Below are positions 1 through 10,682 of a stretch of DNA of 64,000 bases, in pieces (position 1 is the stretch's first letter; each line of letters begins with the position of its first letter). The position numbers and the translations under genes are program-made. The DNA comes from Chloranthus sessilifolius (lineage: Eukaryota; Streptophyta; Magnoliopsida; Chloranthales; Chloranthaceae), in contig CM037590.1 of the NCBI GenBank assembly GCA_021018995.1, positions 43,340,287 to 43,404,286 of the forward strand. Reading direction: 5' to 3'. The notes below the pieces were generated by a model that saw nothing but the letters and a program-made list of their open reading frames with translations, was not told the origin of the DNA and did no database searches.

Positions 1-1272
1 CGATAGTACCCTGCCAAACCAAGAAAACTCCGGAGGTCGCTCCGATTCACGAATCGATCTTTGTAGGATCCACTGAAATGCCTGACTCCGAGACAACATG
101 GCCTAAGAAACTGACCTGATCTAGCCAAAACTCACACTTGCTGAGTTTAGCATATAACTGATGGTCCCTGAGTGTTTGAAGAGCCATCCTTAGATGTTGC
201 ACATGCTCCTCTCTGGTTTTCGAATAGATGAGGATGTCATCTACGAAAACTACCACAGATTTGTCAAGATGTGGTTTGAACACCTGCTCACGGATCCATG
301 AAAGATGCAAAGCATTTGTCAATCCAAATGACATCACTAGAAACTCATAGGGCCATAACGAAACGCAGCTTTGGATATATCTTCCACCTTGATCTTGGTG
401 ATGTGATAGCCTGACCTCAGATCGATCTTTGAAAAGAATTTGGCACCTTGCAATTGATCAAACAAGTCATCTATCCGCGGAAGAGGATAACGATTCTTAA
501 TCGTCATCTTGTTGAGCTGCCTATAATCGATACACAGACGCATCGATCCATCCTTCTTTTTCACAAATAGAACCGGTGCACCCCAAGGAGAAACACTCGG
601 TCGAATAAAGCCTTTGTCTAACAACTCCTGAAGCTGTTCCTTGAGCTCCTTCAACTCAGCAGGCGCCATTCGATAAGGAGCCTTGGACAATGGTTCTGTA
701 CCCGGAGCTAAGTCGATCGCAAACTCAATCTCTCGGTCCGGTGGCAATCCAGGCAATTCATCAGGAAAAACATCGGGAAACTCACTAACTACTGTAAGAA
801 GTGCAATGTCCGATCTTTCTCCTTACTATCTTGCAAGTAAGCAAGATATCCACAACAGATCCGTTCCTCATCATGCGCGCCACGATGGCTGAAATAATAG
901 GTGCAACGTTCGATTTGACTCATAAAATCGAAAGGATTTCATCTTCGGTGGTCGAAGGTTACGTATCTAGTAAATAGTCCACATTCGCATGGTATGCACG
1001 GACAACCAATCCATCCCTAGAATCACATCGAACCTGCCATTTTCGTAATCATCATGTCGGTCATTGTCTCGTGGTCATCAACCATCACGATCACAGACTT
1101 TGCACTTGTATCCCGTCTTGAGCTTCATCCAAGCAAAACGCAAGGGGTTTGGGTACGATGCCCATCTTCTCAGAGAAAAGAGGAGTAATGAACGAGTGAC
1201 TAGACCCAGGGTCTATTAGTACTCGTGCTTCAATTTTACTTGAGTCGCTTCCACAACTCATCATAAGTGTAC
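1..1272 (-). pseudogene. Element A pol: protease and N-terminal half of reverse transcriptase
   Basis: Protease follows the intron-like gap and contains ARVLIDPGSSHSFITP, the DPGS form of the aspartyl-protease active site seen in this lineage. RT follows: [20 protein letters not shown] and [20 protein letters not shown] (337-756), then after a break at about 300-340 the catalytic FVDD box in [14 protein letters not shown] and [15 protein letters not shown] (47-337). The protease C-terminal part (about 790-1130) is scrambled by indels. RT here still has the W at the site that is a stop in copy B. The RT end, RNase H and integrase are beyond the window. Confidence 0.88.
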
Positions 1273-1405
1273 CTTAATTAAAAAGTTTGTCATTACTTAT
1301 ATATACTTATATGCAATGATTTTATTGTATTTTCAATTTATTGACAGAATATATAATTGAATCAATATAATTAATACCAAAAGTAAAATCTGAGCCTTAA
1401 AATAC
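1273..1405 (-). other. Intron-like gap between gag and protease (133 bp), copy A
   Basis: On the minus strand the gap begins GTATTTTAAGG and ends CTTTTTAATTAAG, with GT...AG limits. It is strongly AT-rich. Joining 1406 to 1272 restores one open frame from the zinc-knuckle tail into the protease (phase 1, a glycine codon split G|GT), giving VVQG followed by TLMMSCGSDSSKIEARVLID. The same gap with the same phase and matching ends occurs in element B at 55050-55175, while the middles differ in sequence and length. Splicing itself is inferred. Confidence 0.7.
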
Positions 1406-2655
1406 CTTGGACCACGTCATTCGACGTTTGCGCATTCTGCGCAGTCACCGCATAGACTCGACCTTGAACTGTAGGTCGCGTCGACTTCTGCGTAGAGACT
1501 GTCGTAGTCCGTCCTTTCTCAACATCAGGACAATCCTTGATCATATGACCAACCAGTCCACACCTGAAGCATCCTCCAATATTCATCTACAATCCTCGCT
1601 TTATATGGTTTCCACATCTTGCACACAATGAAGTAGAAACAGAGTAATCATGATCCCTTTGTTGAACCTTGAGCCACGAAGCTCCACTCCCAGGTAGTGC
1701 TCCCACTCACGAATGGTTGTCCTGGTGACGAACTCTGCGGTCTCTGATATGAAGACGTCACTGGTCCTGAAGCAACAGCTGGTCTAGAGTATGATGGCTG
1801 ACTAGGGTAGGGAGGAGGTCTCGAGAACCTTGGCGTTTTGTTCACACCTTACAAGCACTCTGCGTCCTCACAAACCGATTCTTATTTCCCTGCTCTCGCC
1901 TCAAGTATTGTTTTTGAATGTCCTCCTCTGCTATGAGGGCCTTTGTCATGGCGCCAGCATACGTCTCCATCTCCCACATAGACACCCTCTCCTGAATGTT
2001 CGGCCTCAATCCTCTCTGAAATTTCTGAGCTCTCATCAGCTCAGTGGCCACGTGCAAGGGTGAAAATCTGGAGAGTCTATCAAACTTCAACAGCATCGCC
2101 ACGACATCTCATCTGTTTCACTCAATGAACTGGACCTCCCATCGATGACGCGATCTTTGGAAAATACTGATCGTTGAATGTCTCCACAAACTCTGCCCAA
2201 GTCCATGGAGTATTAGGGTAGTCCTGCTCTCTCATCCTAGAAACAGACTTCCACCACGGACTGGCCTCTCCCAAAAGTTTGAAAGATGCCTAGCGTACTT
2301 TCTCAACATCTGTACACTGCAACACTTCAAATATCTTCTCGATCTCATCAAGCCACGCCGGCTTCCATCGGATCCGCCCGAGAATGTAGGTCTCATCCTC
2401 TGAACTCGGCAAATCCTCCCGGTGATGTCCGTCACAACATCTCGCATCTATCAATGGCTGCAATCTGTTGAGCCATGTTGGTGGCCAAGGCTGCCAAAGA
2501 CTGGTCCACATTTCCTCCACAGGCCTACCGGCTCCAGTGGCCTCTGCATTCGCACCAGTGGCAACTCTTCCTCCGCCACGTGAGGTACCTACACCCTCTC
2601 TACCTCTCTCTCGGCCTCGCCTCACGAATCATGAGGCATCTTTGATCTGTCATTG
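1406..2655 (-). pseudogene. Element A gag (capsid/nucleocapsid) remnant
   Basis: Gag is the structural protein that packages retrotransposon RNA in cytoplasmic particles. Translated pieces match element B's gag: a basic start region, a stretch with LDEIEKIFEVLQCTDVEKVR, the middle around 1842-2102 (FDRLSRFSPLHVATELMRAQ) and a proline/serine-rich tail. A CCHC zinc knuckle, CFRCGLVGHMIKDCP, lies at about 1540-1585. The pieces sit in different frames (breaks near 2290-2450 and 1840), so the gene is broken. The last exon-like codons (SNDVVQG) end at 1406, where the frame runs into an AT-rich intron-like gap and stops at 1371-1373 if unspliced. The start codon is uncertain. Confidence 0.85.
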
Positions 2656-2730
2656 TTGAAAAGCAATAACAATTGATCAAGAAGATGACAATCTATCCCT
2701 AGTCCTAAGACTACGAACCTAGAGCATAGC

Positions 2731-2742
2731 TTCTCGATACCA
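2731..2742 (-). other. Primer-binding site of element A (initiator Met tRNA type)
   Basis: On the minus strand the sequence two bases inside the LTR reads TGGTATCGAG. This is the initiator-methionine tRNA complement seen intact in element B as TGGTATCAGAGC, here altered after the seventh base. It would prime minus-strand DNA synthesis. Confidence 0.7.
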
Positions 2743-2744
2743 AC

Positions 2745-5111
2745 TGTGGACGACCGACTTTTCCAATCCTTACGGTATAGGAAAGGCGGTTCATCAACTC
2801 ATTGATTTCTCAATGGCCGTATTCAAAGCGGAGGCCGGCACATAACAATGATCTAAAAGCAGAGGCAAAGCGGAGATAATTCATAATTCAAAAGCATAAC
2901 AAATCTATCACGATGAGGAACCAAAAGGAACCACCGGTGATGGCCAATCCAACACCTAAACTAATGGTTCACGATGATGGTTCCTCAAGTGATATCAAAA
3001 AGAACAAAATAAGGCCTAGGGCCCAATATTCAAAACAATATTCAGACAAAATACCAAAATACAGGATCTAAAGGTCAAGGGAAGAACTCCTCAGCAGGCA
3101 AGTCTAATTCCTCCTCAGGAATATAATCAGAATCCTCCAAATCCTCAGATCCCAAATCAGTCTCAGCACCTGTGACGTATAGTCGAGGGTGAGCTAACAG
3201 CAAAGCCCAATAGAGGAAACAAATCTATTTGTATTTCATTATAAGTAAAGGTTTTCAAAAGACAGAATTCGGATCAAATATGGTTTTCAAATGATGCTTT
3301 GCAAACGAAATCTCCAGTTCTAATCTTGAGTTAAAACTGAATACATAAATCTGATGTGTTCGAAAATCTTCTGAATTAGTATGCTTCTTGTCGTAAATTT
3401 ATAACTTAATTATATCTCTCAAATTCCTATAGCATGAGAGCAAAGTGTATACCGATGGGAAGACCCTACTGACCATCGTCGTTCATGAACCCTTTTTCTG
3501 AATGCAACAAGCCCCTACGCAATGAGGGAAACTTGCGCCAAAGTTATACCGTCAACACGGTTGGTAGAATCTAGGGCATCGTTCTGACGTACCTCAAATC
3601 AAATGCAATTGCTAACACATATCAAGGCTTATTATTCATATCATATACTGATTTTTCAAAGTTCTGATTCAAAGGTCTGATTCAAAGATTAACTGAGGTT
3701 CTGAGGTTCGAATTACAAAGTTCTTAATTTTAGCAAAGTATCCATGCTGAGGTTCTGATGTCCATAACAGATTTCAAATACATGCTGATGTTAATAACAG
3801 ATTTCAAATACATGCTTCTCAAGCGAAATAGTCAAAACAGTCCCTACTTATAATAGAATACAAATAATGTGTAGGGTTCCCCTACCTTAACAAAGAGCTT
3901 CAAAAATCACGCATAAACAGTCCTCACCAAGGACTCCCAACAGTCAAAACCTACATATATTAACACTTTCAGTGTTAATATAAGACAAAAAAAATCAAAC
4001 TAAAACTTGCGGATTAAAAATCCAATAAAATTTCCTGAAGGGCAAAAACAGGGCAGAAACAGAATTTGTGGGTCAAATCTGAAATTCGATGGTCGAATTC
4101 AATTTCGACCCTTGAATTCAAAACTGCACATCAGTCCCAAAAATGGGAAAAATCTGCACATCAGTCTGTGGCCATCAGATTTTAGATTGAACCACAGCCA
4201 TCAGATCACACAGATTTTCTAAACAGTCCCAAAAATGGGAAAAATCTGCACATCAGTCTGTGGCCATCAGATTTTAGATTGAACCACAGCCATCAGATCA
4301 CACAGATTTTCTAAACAGTCCCAAAATGGGAAAAATCTGCACATCAGTCTGTGGCCATCAGATTTTAGATTGAACCACAGCCATCAGATCACACAGATTT
4401 TCTGATCCCAAAAATGGGAAAAATCTACACATCATTACAGGCCATCAGATTTTAGATTGAACCACAGGCATGTCTTCTTTAATTCTAAACAAAACATAAA
4501 CAAAATAACACAAGGAGGTTTCATCGACCTACCTCTTGTAGTTTAAACCGTTGATTCCAAGCTCCAAGCTCCAAGTTCCATGGTTCAGATTTTCACTTCA
4601 GTCCATCATAAAGAAACGACCACAGCCATTAGATCACACAGATTTTTCTCACTCTCCACATCACTCCTCTTTCAATATATCAAATTGATCCTAAGACAAT
4701 TTCAAAGCTAATCAATGGTTGAGATGTGAAGAGGAGGTCTCAATCTCTCTAGATCTAGGATCAAACGAGCAAGGTCTTTAGAAGCTTAAATTCCAAAGAG
4801 AGTGGGAGAGTTAATCTTCTCTTGCACTCTCTCTCTCTTATAACCAAACCTAAGCAACTATAATATCTAGATTTTTTGTATTTGTAACTTATCCACTTAA
4901 GTTGAGAACATATCTGGTGTTAACCACCAACACCAACCCAATAGTATAAGTTATCGATTTCATGACTTGCACACCTCTCGAGACCAACTCCTTTGGCCAT
5001 TAGTCTTACCATAGCCTTAGCTTACCAAAAGTCCAAAAATATTCTATAGTATTTTCCGGGCACGCTTACCGAGGTAAACGAAAATATGCCGAAAATATCA
5101 GGGATATTACA
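2745..5111 (-). repeat. 5' LTR of element A
   Basis: Read on the minus strand the LTR starts TGTAATATCCC at 5111 and ends ...CACA at 2745, immediately before the primer-binding site. The edges match those of the two LTRs of element B, including the segment reading GGTAAGCGTG near the start and GAACCGCC near the end. It is about 2.37 kb, slightly longer than in B. Part of the extra length is a private 92-bp tandem repeat at 4135-4480. Confidence 0.88.
4135..4480. repeat. Tandem repeat, about 92-bp unit, nearly four copies, inside the A LTR
   Basis: Copies begin at about 4135, 4227, 4319 and 4406, each opening with TCCCAAAAATGGG and continuing through a CATCAGATTTTAGATTG segment and a CAGATCACACAGATTTTCT segment. 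The last copy is degenerate. The element B LTRs lack this array, so it expanded after the copies diverged. Confidence 0.85.
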
Positions 5112-5864
5112 TTCTCGGGTTCAAAACCCTTCATGTTGCTTCATTGGTCTATTTTTCCCCTCAAATCTTGTCGGATTCGCTTTATTTTTGCACACACACA
5201 TGCACTCAAGATTTATTCTATAATCTAAACCATTAAAATCAAAAGAAAAACTAACATTTTTGCCAATTAGTCCCACAACTTTAAGAAATAATGCCGAAGA
5301 AGGTTTTGAAGTAAAATCGTCGGATTTCTTCAACGATTGATCTCCATCTCTTCAAAACACAAACGAAGATTGTGAGATGATCAGCGTCACAAGCGTTGCG
5401 AAAGGTCTGCAGTGTCGCGGAGCTTGTAGGTGATTGCACAATCAAAATACATAAGGGTTTCAAAGGTGACGGTGCTCAAATAGGTTGGGTCAGTTCTCTC
5501 AACTCTCACTCCCTTTCTCTCTCTACAAAAAATTTCAAATGGCAAAGCTTAGCCATTAAGCAACCAACCTCCTCTCTCTTATAACCGAATGAAAAACATA
5601 ACTAAATATTAAGGATATTTAGTTGCAAATTCTATCTTCTTATCTTAAGGTTGGGTTTTGGTGTTGAGCGGCACACCGCAAGTCGATGCACGACTTTCAC
5701 ACTAACTGCCCAATCACACTCTGAACTCTAATCCTTCCACACAAAGCTACCCAAATATTATTTAATGACTTATTATTAAATAAAATCATGGCGACATTGG
5801 TCACCGTGCCGGACTTGTGCACGGAATCAGTCAAACTCGGATTCAAAAATATTGGGATATTACA
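5112..5864 (-). repeat. Fragment of an older chromovirus-type LTR
   Basis: The right edge at 5864 reads TGTAATATCCC on the minus strand, the LTR start shared with elements A and B. Inside it there are further partial matches, such as the CTCTCTCTTATAACC promoter-side segment near 5568-5586. The left edge is the insertion point of element A. I read it as one side of an older LTR split by A, with the rest outside the window. The exact extent on the 5112-5300 side is uncertain. Confidence 0.5.
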
Positions 5865-5865
5865 T

Positions 5866-6045
5866 AAATAAAGGCACCCACATGAAATAAAAACTGACGA
5901 TATGATGATACACTCATAATCTCACGATCAATAGTGTGAAAGATTGGGACGAAAAATGCGCTCCATTGTATTATTCAAAGTAGTCAATAATTTTAAGCGT
6001 AGGTGTCCTCAAAGATTTGATTAGCACAAATAAAGTTTGTTTATC
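5866..6045. repeat. Partial copy of a foldback DNA-element arm
   Basis: The words CACATGAAATAAAAACTGAC and GTGTGAAAGATTGGGACGA, followed by CTCCATTGTATTATTCAA, match one arm of the inverted-repeat elements at 27500-28120 and 46655-46942. Only one arm is visible here. Confidence 0.5.
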
Positions 6046-6086
6046 AATGAATGGATTGTTTTCAATGAGATTGGTCAATGTATATT

Positions 6087-7604
6087 TGTAGACACCCAAA
6101 TTTGGCCCAAGGCTCGATCAACCCGTACTTCAAGAATGGTGTACTCCCGAGCTTTCGAAAGCACTTCCTAAACCCTTAGAATTTAATCCAAACCTTCAGA
6201 ATCATTCCCAAACCCTTTAGAATCAACCCTAACCTTTTCAAATCCTTAGAAAGCCTAAAACAGACCCACGAAACTTGTTTCAAACCAATCAAAATAGCTG
6301 ATGAAAAGAGGAGTGTCAAAATTTGTATGCACAATTTCCCACCTGGGGCCTATACCATTAGAAAGTAGAGGTTTTCAGCTTTCCAACGAGCTAAAAATCG
6401 CCTCATTTAAAGTTGTACATCAAAAGTTATGGCGAAATGAAAATCGCAGATATGTGCAAGAAATTGTAAAATCGGACCCATAGAATCAGTTTCGAGCTAA
6501 CTAAAATAGCTGATGAAAAGAGGAGTGCCAAAGTTTGCATAGTCAGTTGCCTAACCTGAAGCCTATCCCATTGGAAAGTAGAAGTTCTTAGCTTTCCAAC
6601 GAATTAAGAATCGCCTAATTTAGAGTAAGTTATGGCAAAATGAAGATCGCAGATTTGTGCAGGAAATTGTAAAACCGGGTTGGGCCCCTGCGGGTCTTAA
6701 CTTCCAACAATTTGGGCCTGATTTTCCTTCAAAAAATGATCAAAATTGATATTGATAGTTTGACTTGTGGACCATTCCAAAGTCTGGGGTGTGTTTCGTT
6801 AGGACCCTAGTGACTCTATTAGCTTAAGTTATCACCCTTTTGTCATTCAAGTCACCACTATATCATCTACCATTAAACTCAAATCCCTCTTCTCCAAGCC
6901 AAAACTTTAGATTGCCCATTATCTAATTTCTAAACCTATTAGTGACTTAACCCTTCACTAATCACCTCAACCTCTATAAATAGAGAGTCACCCCTTGCTC
7001 CCTCTCCATTTTCAAACACCATTCCTCCATACAAATTCCAGATTTGAGTTTTATCTTTTAGATCACATCTTCCATCACCAAACCTTGAGAGTTAGCTAGA
7101 ACTACCTTTTAGCCTACCTCTCCTACCCTCTAACTCCCTAGCATTGGAGATTCAAACCCTTTCCTCAACCCATTTGCTATCGGAAGCTCACTGGAAGCGT
7201 ATCAAGGTGAAGATCCATAACGGCGCTACAATTATCCGAGAGCTCCAGCACTCCCCTCGACTCCTCTACCTTCTTTACTTTTCCTTTATCCTAGAATTGA
7301 GCCGCTATGCTGCCCAAATTTCGATAGGCGGGAAGGGCTCAATAGGATTTGTGTGCCTTCGGACAAGAGGAAGTGCTGCCCATTTTATTTTTCTTTTCTC
7401 TATATATATATATTATATAAAACAATCAACACATAGTCCCGACCATAGTAGAGATGCTTACAAGCAGGTTAATCAGGTGCCTAACACCTTCCTGATCGAT
7501 AATCGAAGCCCTTACCCAAGAGCCTTTGGCAAAGACCGGTAAATCGAAGTCATATTTTTATACTTCGGTGCTTGTATATCGATTTTGAGGTATCTCGGGT
7601 CACC
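6087..7604 (+). repeat. Tat/Ogre-type LTR (solo or truncated element)
   Basis: It starts TGTAGACACCC and ends with the segment GGTGCCTAACACCTTCCTGA near 7470, then CTCGGGTCACCA, followed after a short gap by an arginine-tRNA-type primer-binding site. This arrangement is typical of Tat/Ogre Ty3/gypsy LTRs. A TATA box lies at 6975. No gag or pol of this clade follows: about 0.6 kb after the PBS the Athila-like element C begins. Apparent ORFs inside it are not conserved coding sequence. The 3' edge is placed by analogy, to within about 10 bp. Confidence 0.7.
6975..6982 (+). promoter_or_regulatory. TATA box in the Tat/Ogre-type LTR
   Basis: TATAAATA sits in CCTCTATAAATAGAGAG, the classic plant TATA context, about 630 bp upstream of the LTR end and followed by a pyrimidine-rich leader. 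It is a plausible U3 promoter. Confidence 0.5.
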
Positions 7605-7616
7605 AAAAGTTCCGGG

Positions 7617-7636
7617 TGGTGACTCCATCATTGAGG
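7617..7636 (+). other. Primer-binding site, arginine-tRNA type
   Basis: TGGTGACTCCATCATTGAGG resembles the TGGCGACTCC core used by Ogre/Tat elements, with several substitutions. It lies just after the inferred LTR end. Confidence 0.55.
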
Positions 7637-8248
7637 GTATCGTCGTGACGGATTGAGAAAATCCACAGTTGCACAGATGACCTTTAGGAAATGTTGAAAA
7701 ATTCACGAATAATTTGCAATTTTTGTGGAAGCGAATAAAACACGAATCATTCACGATTTTTTAAAAAAATCTCCCAAATCACCGAACTTCGCAAAGTTCG
7801 CGATTAATTTGGTAAAACCGCAGACATCGCCAAAGTCGACTACCAGTACACGCTAAGTTACGTATTAGTTAGTATTTTCTATTTAGTAACTTGCAACTTA
7901 AATATTTTATATATATCTAAAACTAAAAGTTAAAAGTAACTGAAAGTTCCTCTAAAAAAAAAGAAAAAAAAAGTAACTAAAAGTTAAACTCCTCTCTCTC
8001 TCTCTCTCTCCAGTCTCCTCTCTCAAACCCTTCATCTTTCTCTGCTACTCGTCACCGAAGTTTGGAGTCTGGAGTCTCTGGACTTTTGAGTTTGGACGGC
8101 TGGACCTCTCTCATCTCTCAAGTTGGCTGACCCTTCGTCTTTCTCTGCTACTCGTCACCGAAGTTTGGAGTCTGGAGACTCTAGACTTTGGAGTCTGGAT
8201 GGGTGGACCTCTCTCATCTCTCAAGTTGGCCGACCACCTTGGGAGATT
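7637..8248. other. Non-coding leader remnant with CT-rich simple repeat
   Basis: This stretch holds no recognisable gene. It contains a (CT)n run at about 7989-8010 and a 103-bp tandem duplication at 8028-8233. It is probably the leader of the Tat/Ogre-type element cut off by the Athila-like element. Confidence 0.4.
8028..8233. repeat. Direct tandem duplication, 103-bp unit, two copies
   Basis: Both units open with CCCTTC(A/G)TCTTTCTCTGC, contain CTCGTCACCGAAGTTTGGAG and close with CTCATCTCTCAAGTTGG(C). Unit 1 is 8028-8130 and unit 2 is 8131-8233, with about ten differences including small indels. Confidence 0.9.
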
Positions 8249-9858
8249 TGATCCGATAATAAATATGACTATATTTCGCACCCTAAATACTAACATTTAG
8301 CTATCCGATGAAGGCATTCTAACGGCTGCTGTATAGTTTTAGTGGTTTCAGGTGTTACGAACCGTGGGATGTTGAAAGAGCTTAAGTGAATAAAATTAAG
8401 GGACTATATGAACTTTGGACCATGGAGCCAGCGGAAGCACTGAAATCCGTGAAAAAGACAGATTGGTCTAGCCACAGTTTCGAGAGTTAAATATGTCACA
8501 TGCCCATTTCAATCGATTGAGATTTGAAACTCAATCGATTGAGTTTAAAAAGTTGCCCAAAAATCAATAGATTGATTTCCAAAATCAATAGATTGATTTC
8601 CAAAATCAATAGATTGATTTCCAAAAATCAATAGATTGATTTCCAAAATCAATAGATTGAATTTGGAATTCAATAGATTGATTTTCGAAAATCAATCGAT
8701 TGAATTACTTAAATTCAATAGATTGATTTTGGGAATGCAAATGCGCCACCAAAATCAATAGATTGATTTTAGAAAATCAATCGATTGAATTCCTTAAATT
8801 CAATAGATTGATTTTGGGAATGCAAATGAGCCACCAAAATTCGAATTTTGAATTCAATCGATTGAATTCAAAATTCAATCGATTGATTTCAAAATTCAAT
8901 CTATTGATTCGGATATGGAATAATTTTAGCCCGGGGCCCTATTTAAACAAGAGGATGTTTAGGGTTCCAGAGGGGGGACTTTTGCTCGGTATATTTTCTT
9001 AGGGCCTTTAGCAATTTTTTTCTTTGTTATTTTTAGTTTTGTATTTAGATAAAAAGCTGTGTAAGGTTGTGATCTTCTCCAAAAAGATCAAGCGGTTGAT
9101 AAATAAAAGAGCAATTTTTGTGATGACTTTCGATTTATATTGTGCGTGTGGATCAAGGATGAGCGGCTAAACCCCTCGTTCAAGGAGGAAGCGACCCCTA
9201 GATGAGTAACTAACTTACTTTTAAGCTTATAATTTCTTGTTAGAATTATTGAATCGTACGGCTTTTAGTGTGTGCTTCATTGTGTTATCAGCGAATACTC
9301 GTTTATAGCCGTCGACCGCGTGATCGGCGACAATAAACGAATTATTCCACCTAGATCGATCTTGTAGATCGATATAGGATGCCGTGCGGTTGATTCTTAC
9401 GGTTGTGATTTCGAATTTGAGATACGCTATGCCTTTCGCATGATGCATGCCGTGATTGGATGCGTCATAGTGTTCGGATAGGGTATGCCGAATCAATAAT
9501 TGCATTTTCATCGATTCGTTTTTCTTGTAGTTAAATGATGGTATAATGATTTAACATGAAATTGTGTGGTTGATTGTAGAAAAGTTATAAATCTAGGGTT
9601 AGCAACTCCTTGATCATTTCATCATTGTTAATTTCTTAATCATAGTTCATCCGTGCATAGCTTGATTCAGTTCTTTTGATTATTGCATTGTGTAGTGGTA
9701 AATCTTGACAATGAAATCTCTCACCCTTGGTACTTCCTTGGGTCTTTGAAATCTCTTTAAAATTAATCTAATTTTGTGCTTCCCTGTGGGTTCGACATCT
9801 TTTAATTTCGCTACAATCGAACTTGTGCACTTGCAAGGGTACACTTTAAAACCGATCA
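8249..9858 (+). repeat. 5' LTR of element C
   Basis: It starts TGATC and ends ACCGATCA, matching the copy at 18423-19940. It is about 1,610 bp against 1,518 bp for the 3' copy. Part of the difference is three extra 21-bp units in the palindrome array. A TATTTAAA word at about 8939 may act as TATA box. The start is ambiguous by two bases. Confidence 0.88.
8510..8915. repeat. Array of CAATNNATTG palindromes in the 5' LTR
   Basis: I count 16 occurrences of CAAT(CG/AG/CT)ATTG. Five successive copies are in a regular 21-bp unit (ATCAATAGATTGATTTCCAAA) and the rest are spaced irregularly. CAATCGATTG is a perfect palindrome, extended in places to AATCAATCGATTG. The 3' LTR has 13 occurrences. Confidence 0.9.
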
Positions 9859-9863
9859 AGTTT

Positions 9864-9880
9864 TGGCGCACGGGATTGAC
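9864..9880 (+). other. Primer-binding site of element C (Asp-tRNA type, degenerate)
   Basis: TGGCGCACGGGATTGAC lies six bases after the LTR end. Athila elements use an aspartate-tRNA site of the form TGGCGCCGTTG; the first six bases are kept here. Confidence 0.6.
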
Positions 9881-9929
9881 ATAATAATTTTTTTTTTTTA
9901 AGGAGATTTTATTCAGAGTTACCAACGAT

Positions 9930-10640
9930 TGATTTTTCATATTCAATCGGTTGACTGAGAAGCGGAGATTGCATCTCATTAAATTCTTTGTTGCTAATCA
10001 ATCGATTGATTTTTATCAATCGATTGATTTTCAACTGTGCACATTTCCCTGTGTCATTTAAAAAAAAAAACCCCAATTTTTTTTTTCTTTTCTGTTCCGA
10101 GTTGATTGACCAGATTTGGCATTTGAATAAATGCAAGGCTTATTTCAATCGATTGAAAATAGGCATGAGACTCCTTGGAAATAGCCATGCATTAAATGAG
10201 TGAAGGAATGAATGACCTCACATATTGGACCTCACATATTGTTCAATCGATTGAAAATTTGATTAAACAAATGCTTTTTGGTCTTATCAATTAACTCCTT
10301 CACATTGGAAAATGGTGACACATTTATGCATGGGTCTCACCCTTTGTACCACAATCACTTCAATCGATTGAAATTATTGGTTGTTCCCATTCTCAATCGA
10401 TTGAATTGATATATTCAATCCATTGATTTCCAGAATTCAATCTATTGATTTTGGGAGTTCAATTGATTGAATTTATAAATTCAATCTATTGAATCTGGGA
10501 ATTCAATCTATTGAATTGATAAAATCAATCTATTGATTTTAGGAATTCAATCTATTGAATTATTTGATTTTTTTTTTCTCCACTATGTTTCAATCGATTG
10601 ATTGTAAAAAAAAAATTAAAAAATAAAAATAAAAAAATCA
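9930..10640. repeat. Untranslated leader of element C with scattered CAATNNATTG palindromes
   Basis: Between the PBS and gag there are about 15 further CAATCGATTG or CAATCTATTG-type words, the densest at 10390-10600. No ORF here resembles a known protein. The same word therefore fills both the LTR and the leader. Confidence 0.8.
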
Positions 10641-10682
10641 ATTGATTAATTCCGAACTGTGGCATTTTGAGTCTATTTTGTT

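Larger units (their letters stand above)
1..5111 (-). mobile_element. Element A: chromovirus Ty3/gypsy retrotransposon, 5' part
   Basis: Read on the minus strand, this is an LTR (5111 to 2745), a primer-binding site, gag with a zinc knuckle, an intron-like gap, protease and the first half of reverse transcriptase, cut by the window start. The order and the protein similarity to element B (51329-63812) place it in the same chromovirus family, most like the Tekay/Del clade. The coding part has frameshifts and stops, so this is a dead copy. Because the 3' half is outside the window, the chromodomain and 3' LTR cannot be seen. The outer end (5111) abuts an older LTR fragment of related type, suggesting insertion into an earlier element. 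Confidence 0.9.

Noticed and set aside
1830..2063. Plus-strand open frames over element A (1407-1631, 1830-2063, 2286-2471, 2468-2659)
   Set aside because: They are antisense to gag, whose minus-strand translation gives clear family motifs including the CCHC knuckle.
7144..7542. 132-codon open frame on the plus strand
   Set aside because: It lies inside a Tat/Ogre-type LTR downstream of the TATA box and has no recognisable domain.
8510..8915. Regular palindromic repeats with short intervals, CRISPR-like at first sight
   Set aside because: The intervals are themselves repeated and lie inside a retrotransposon LTR with a matching partner LTR.
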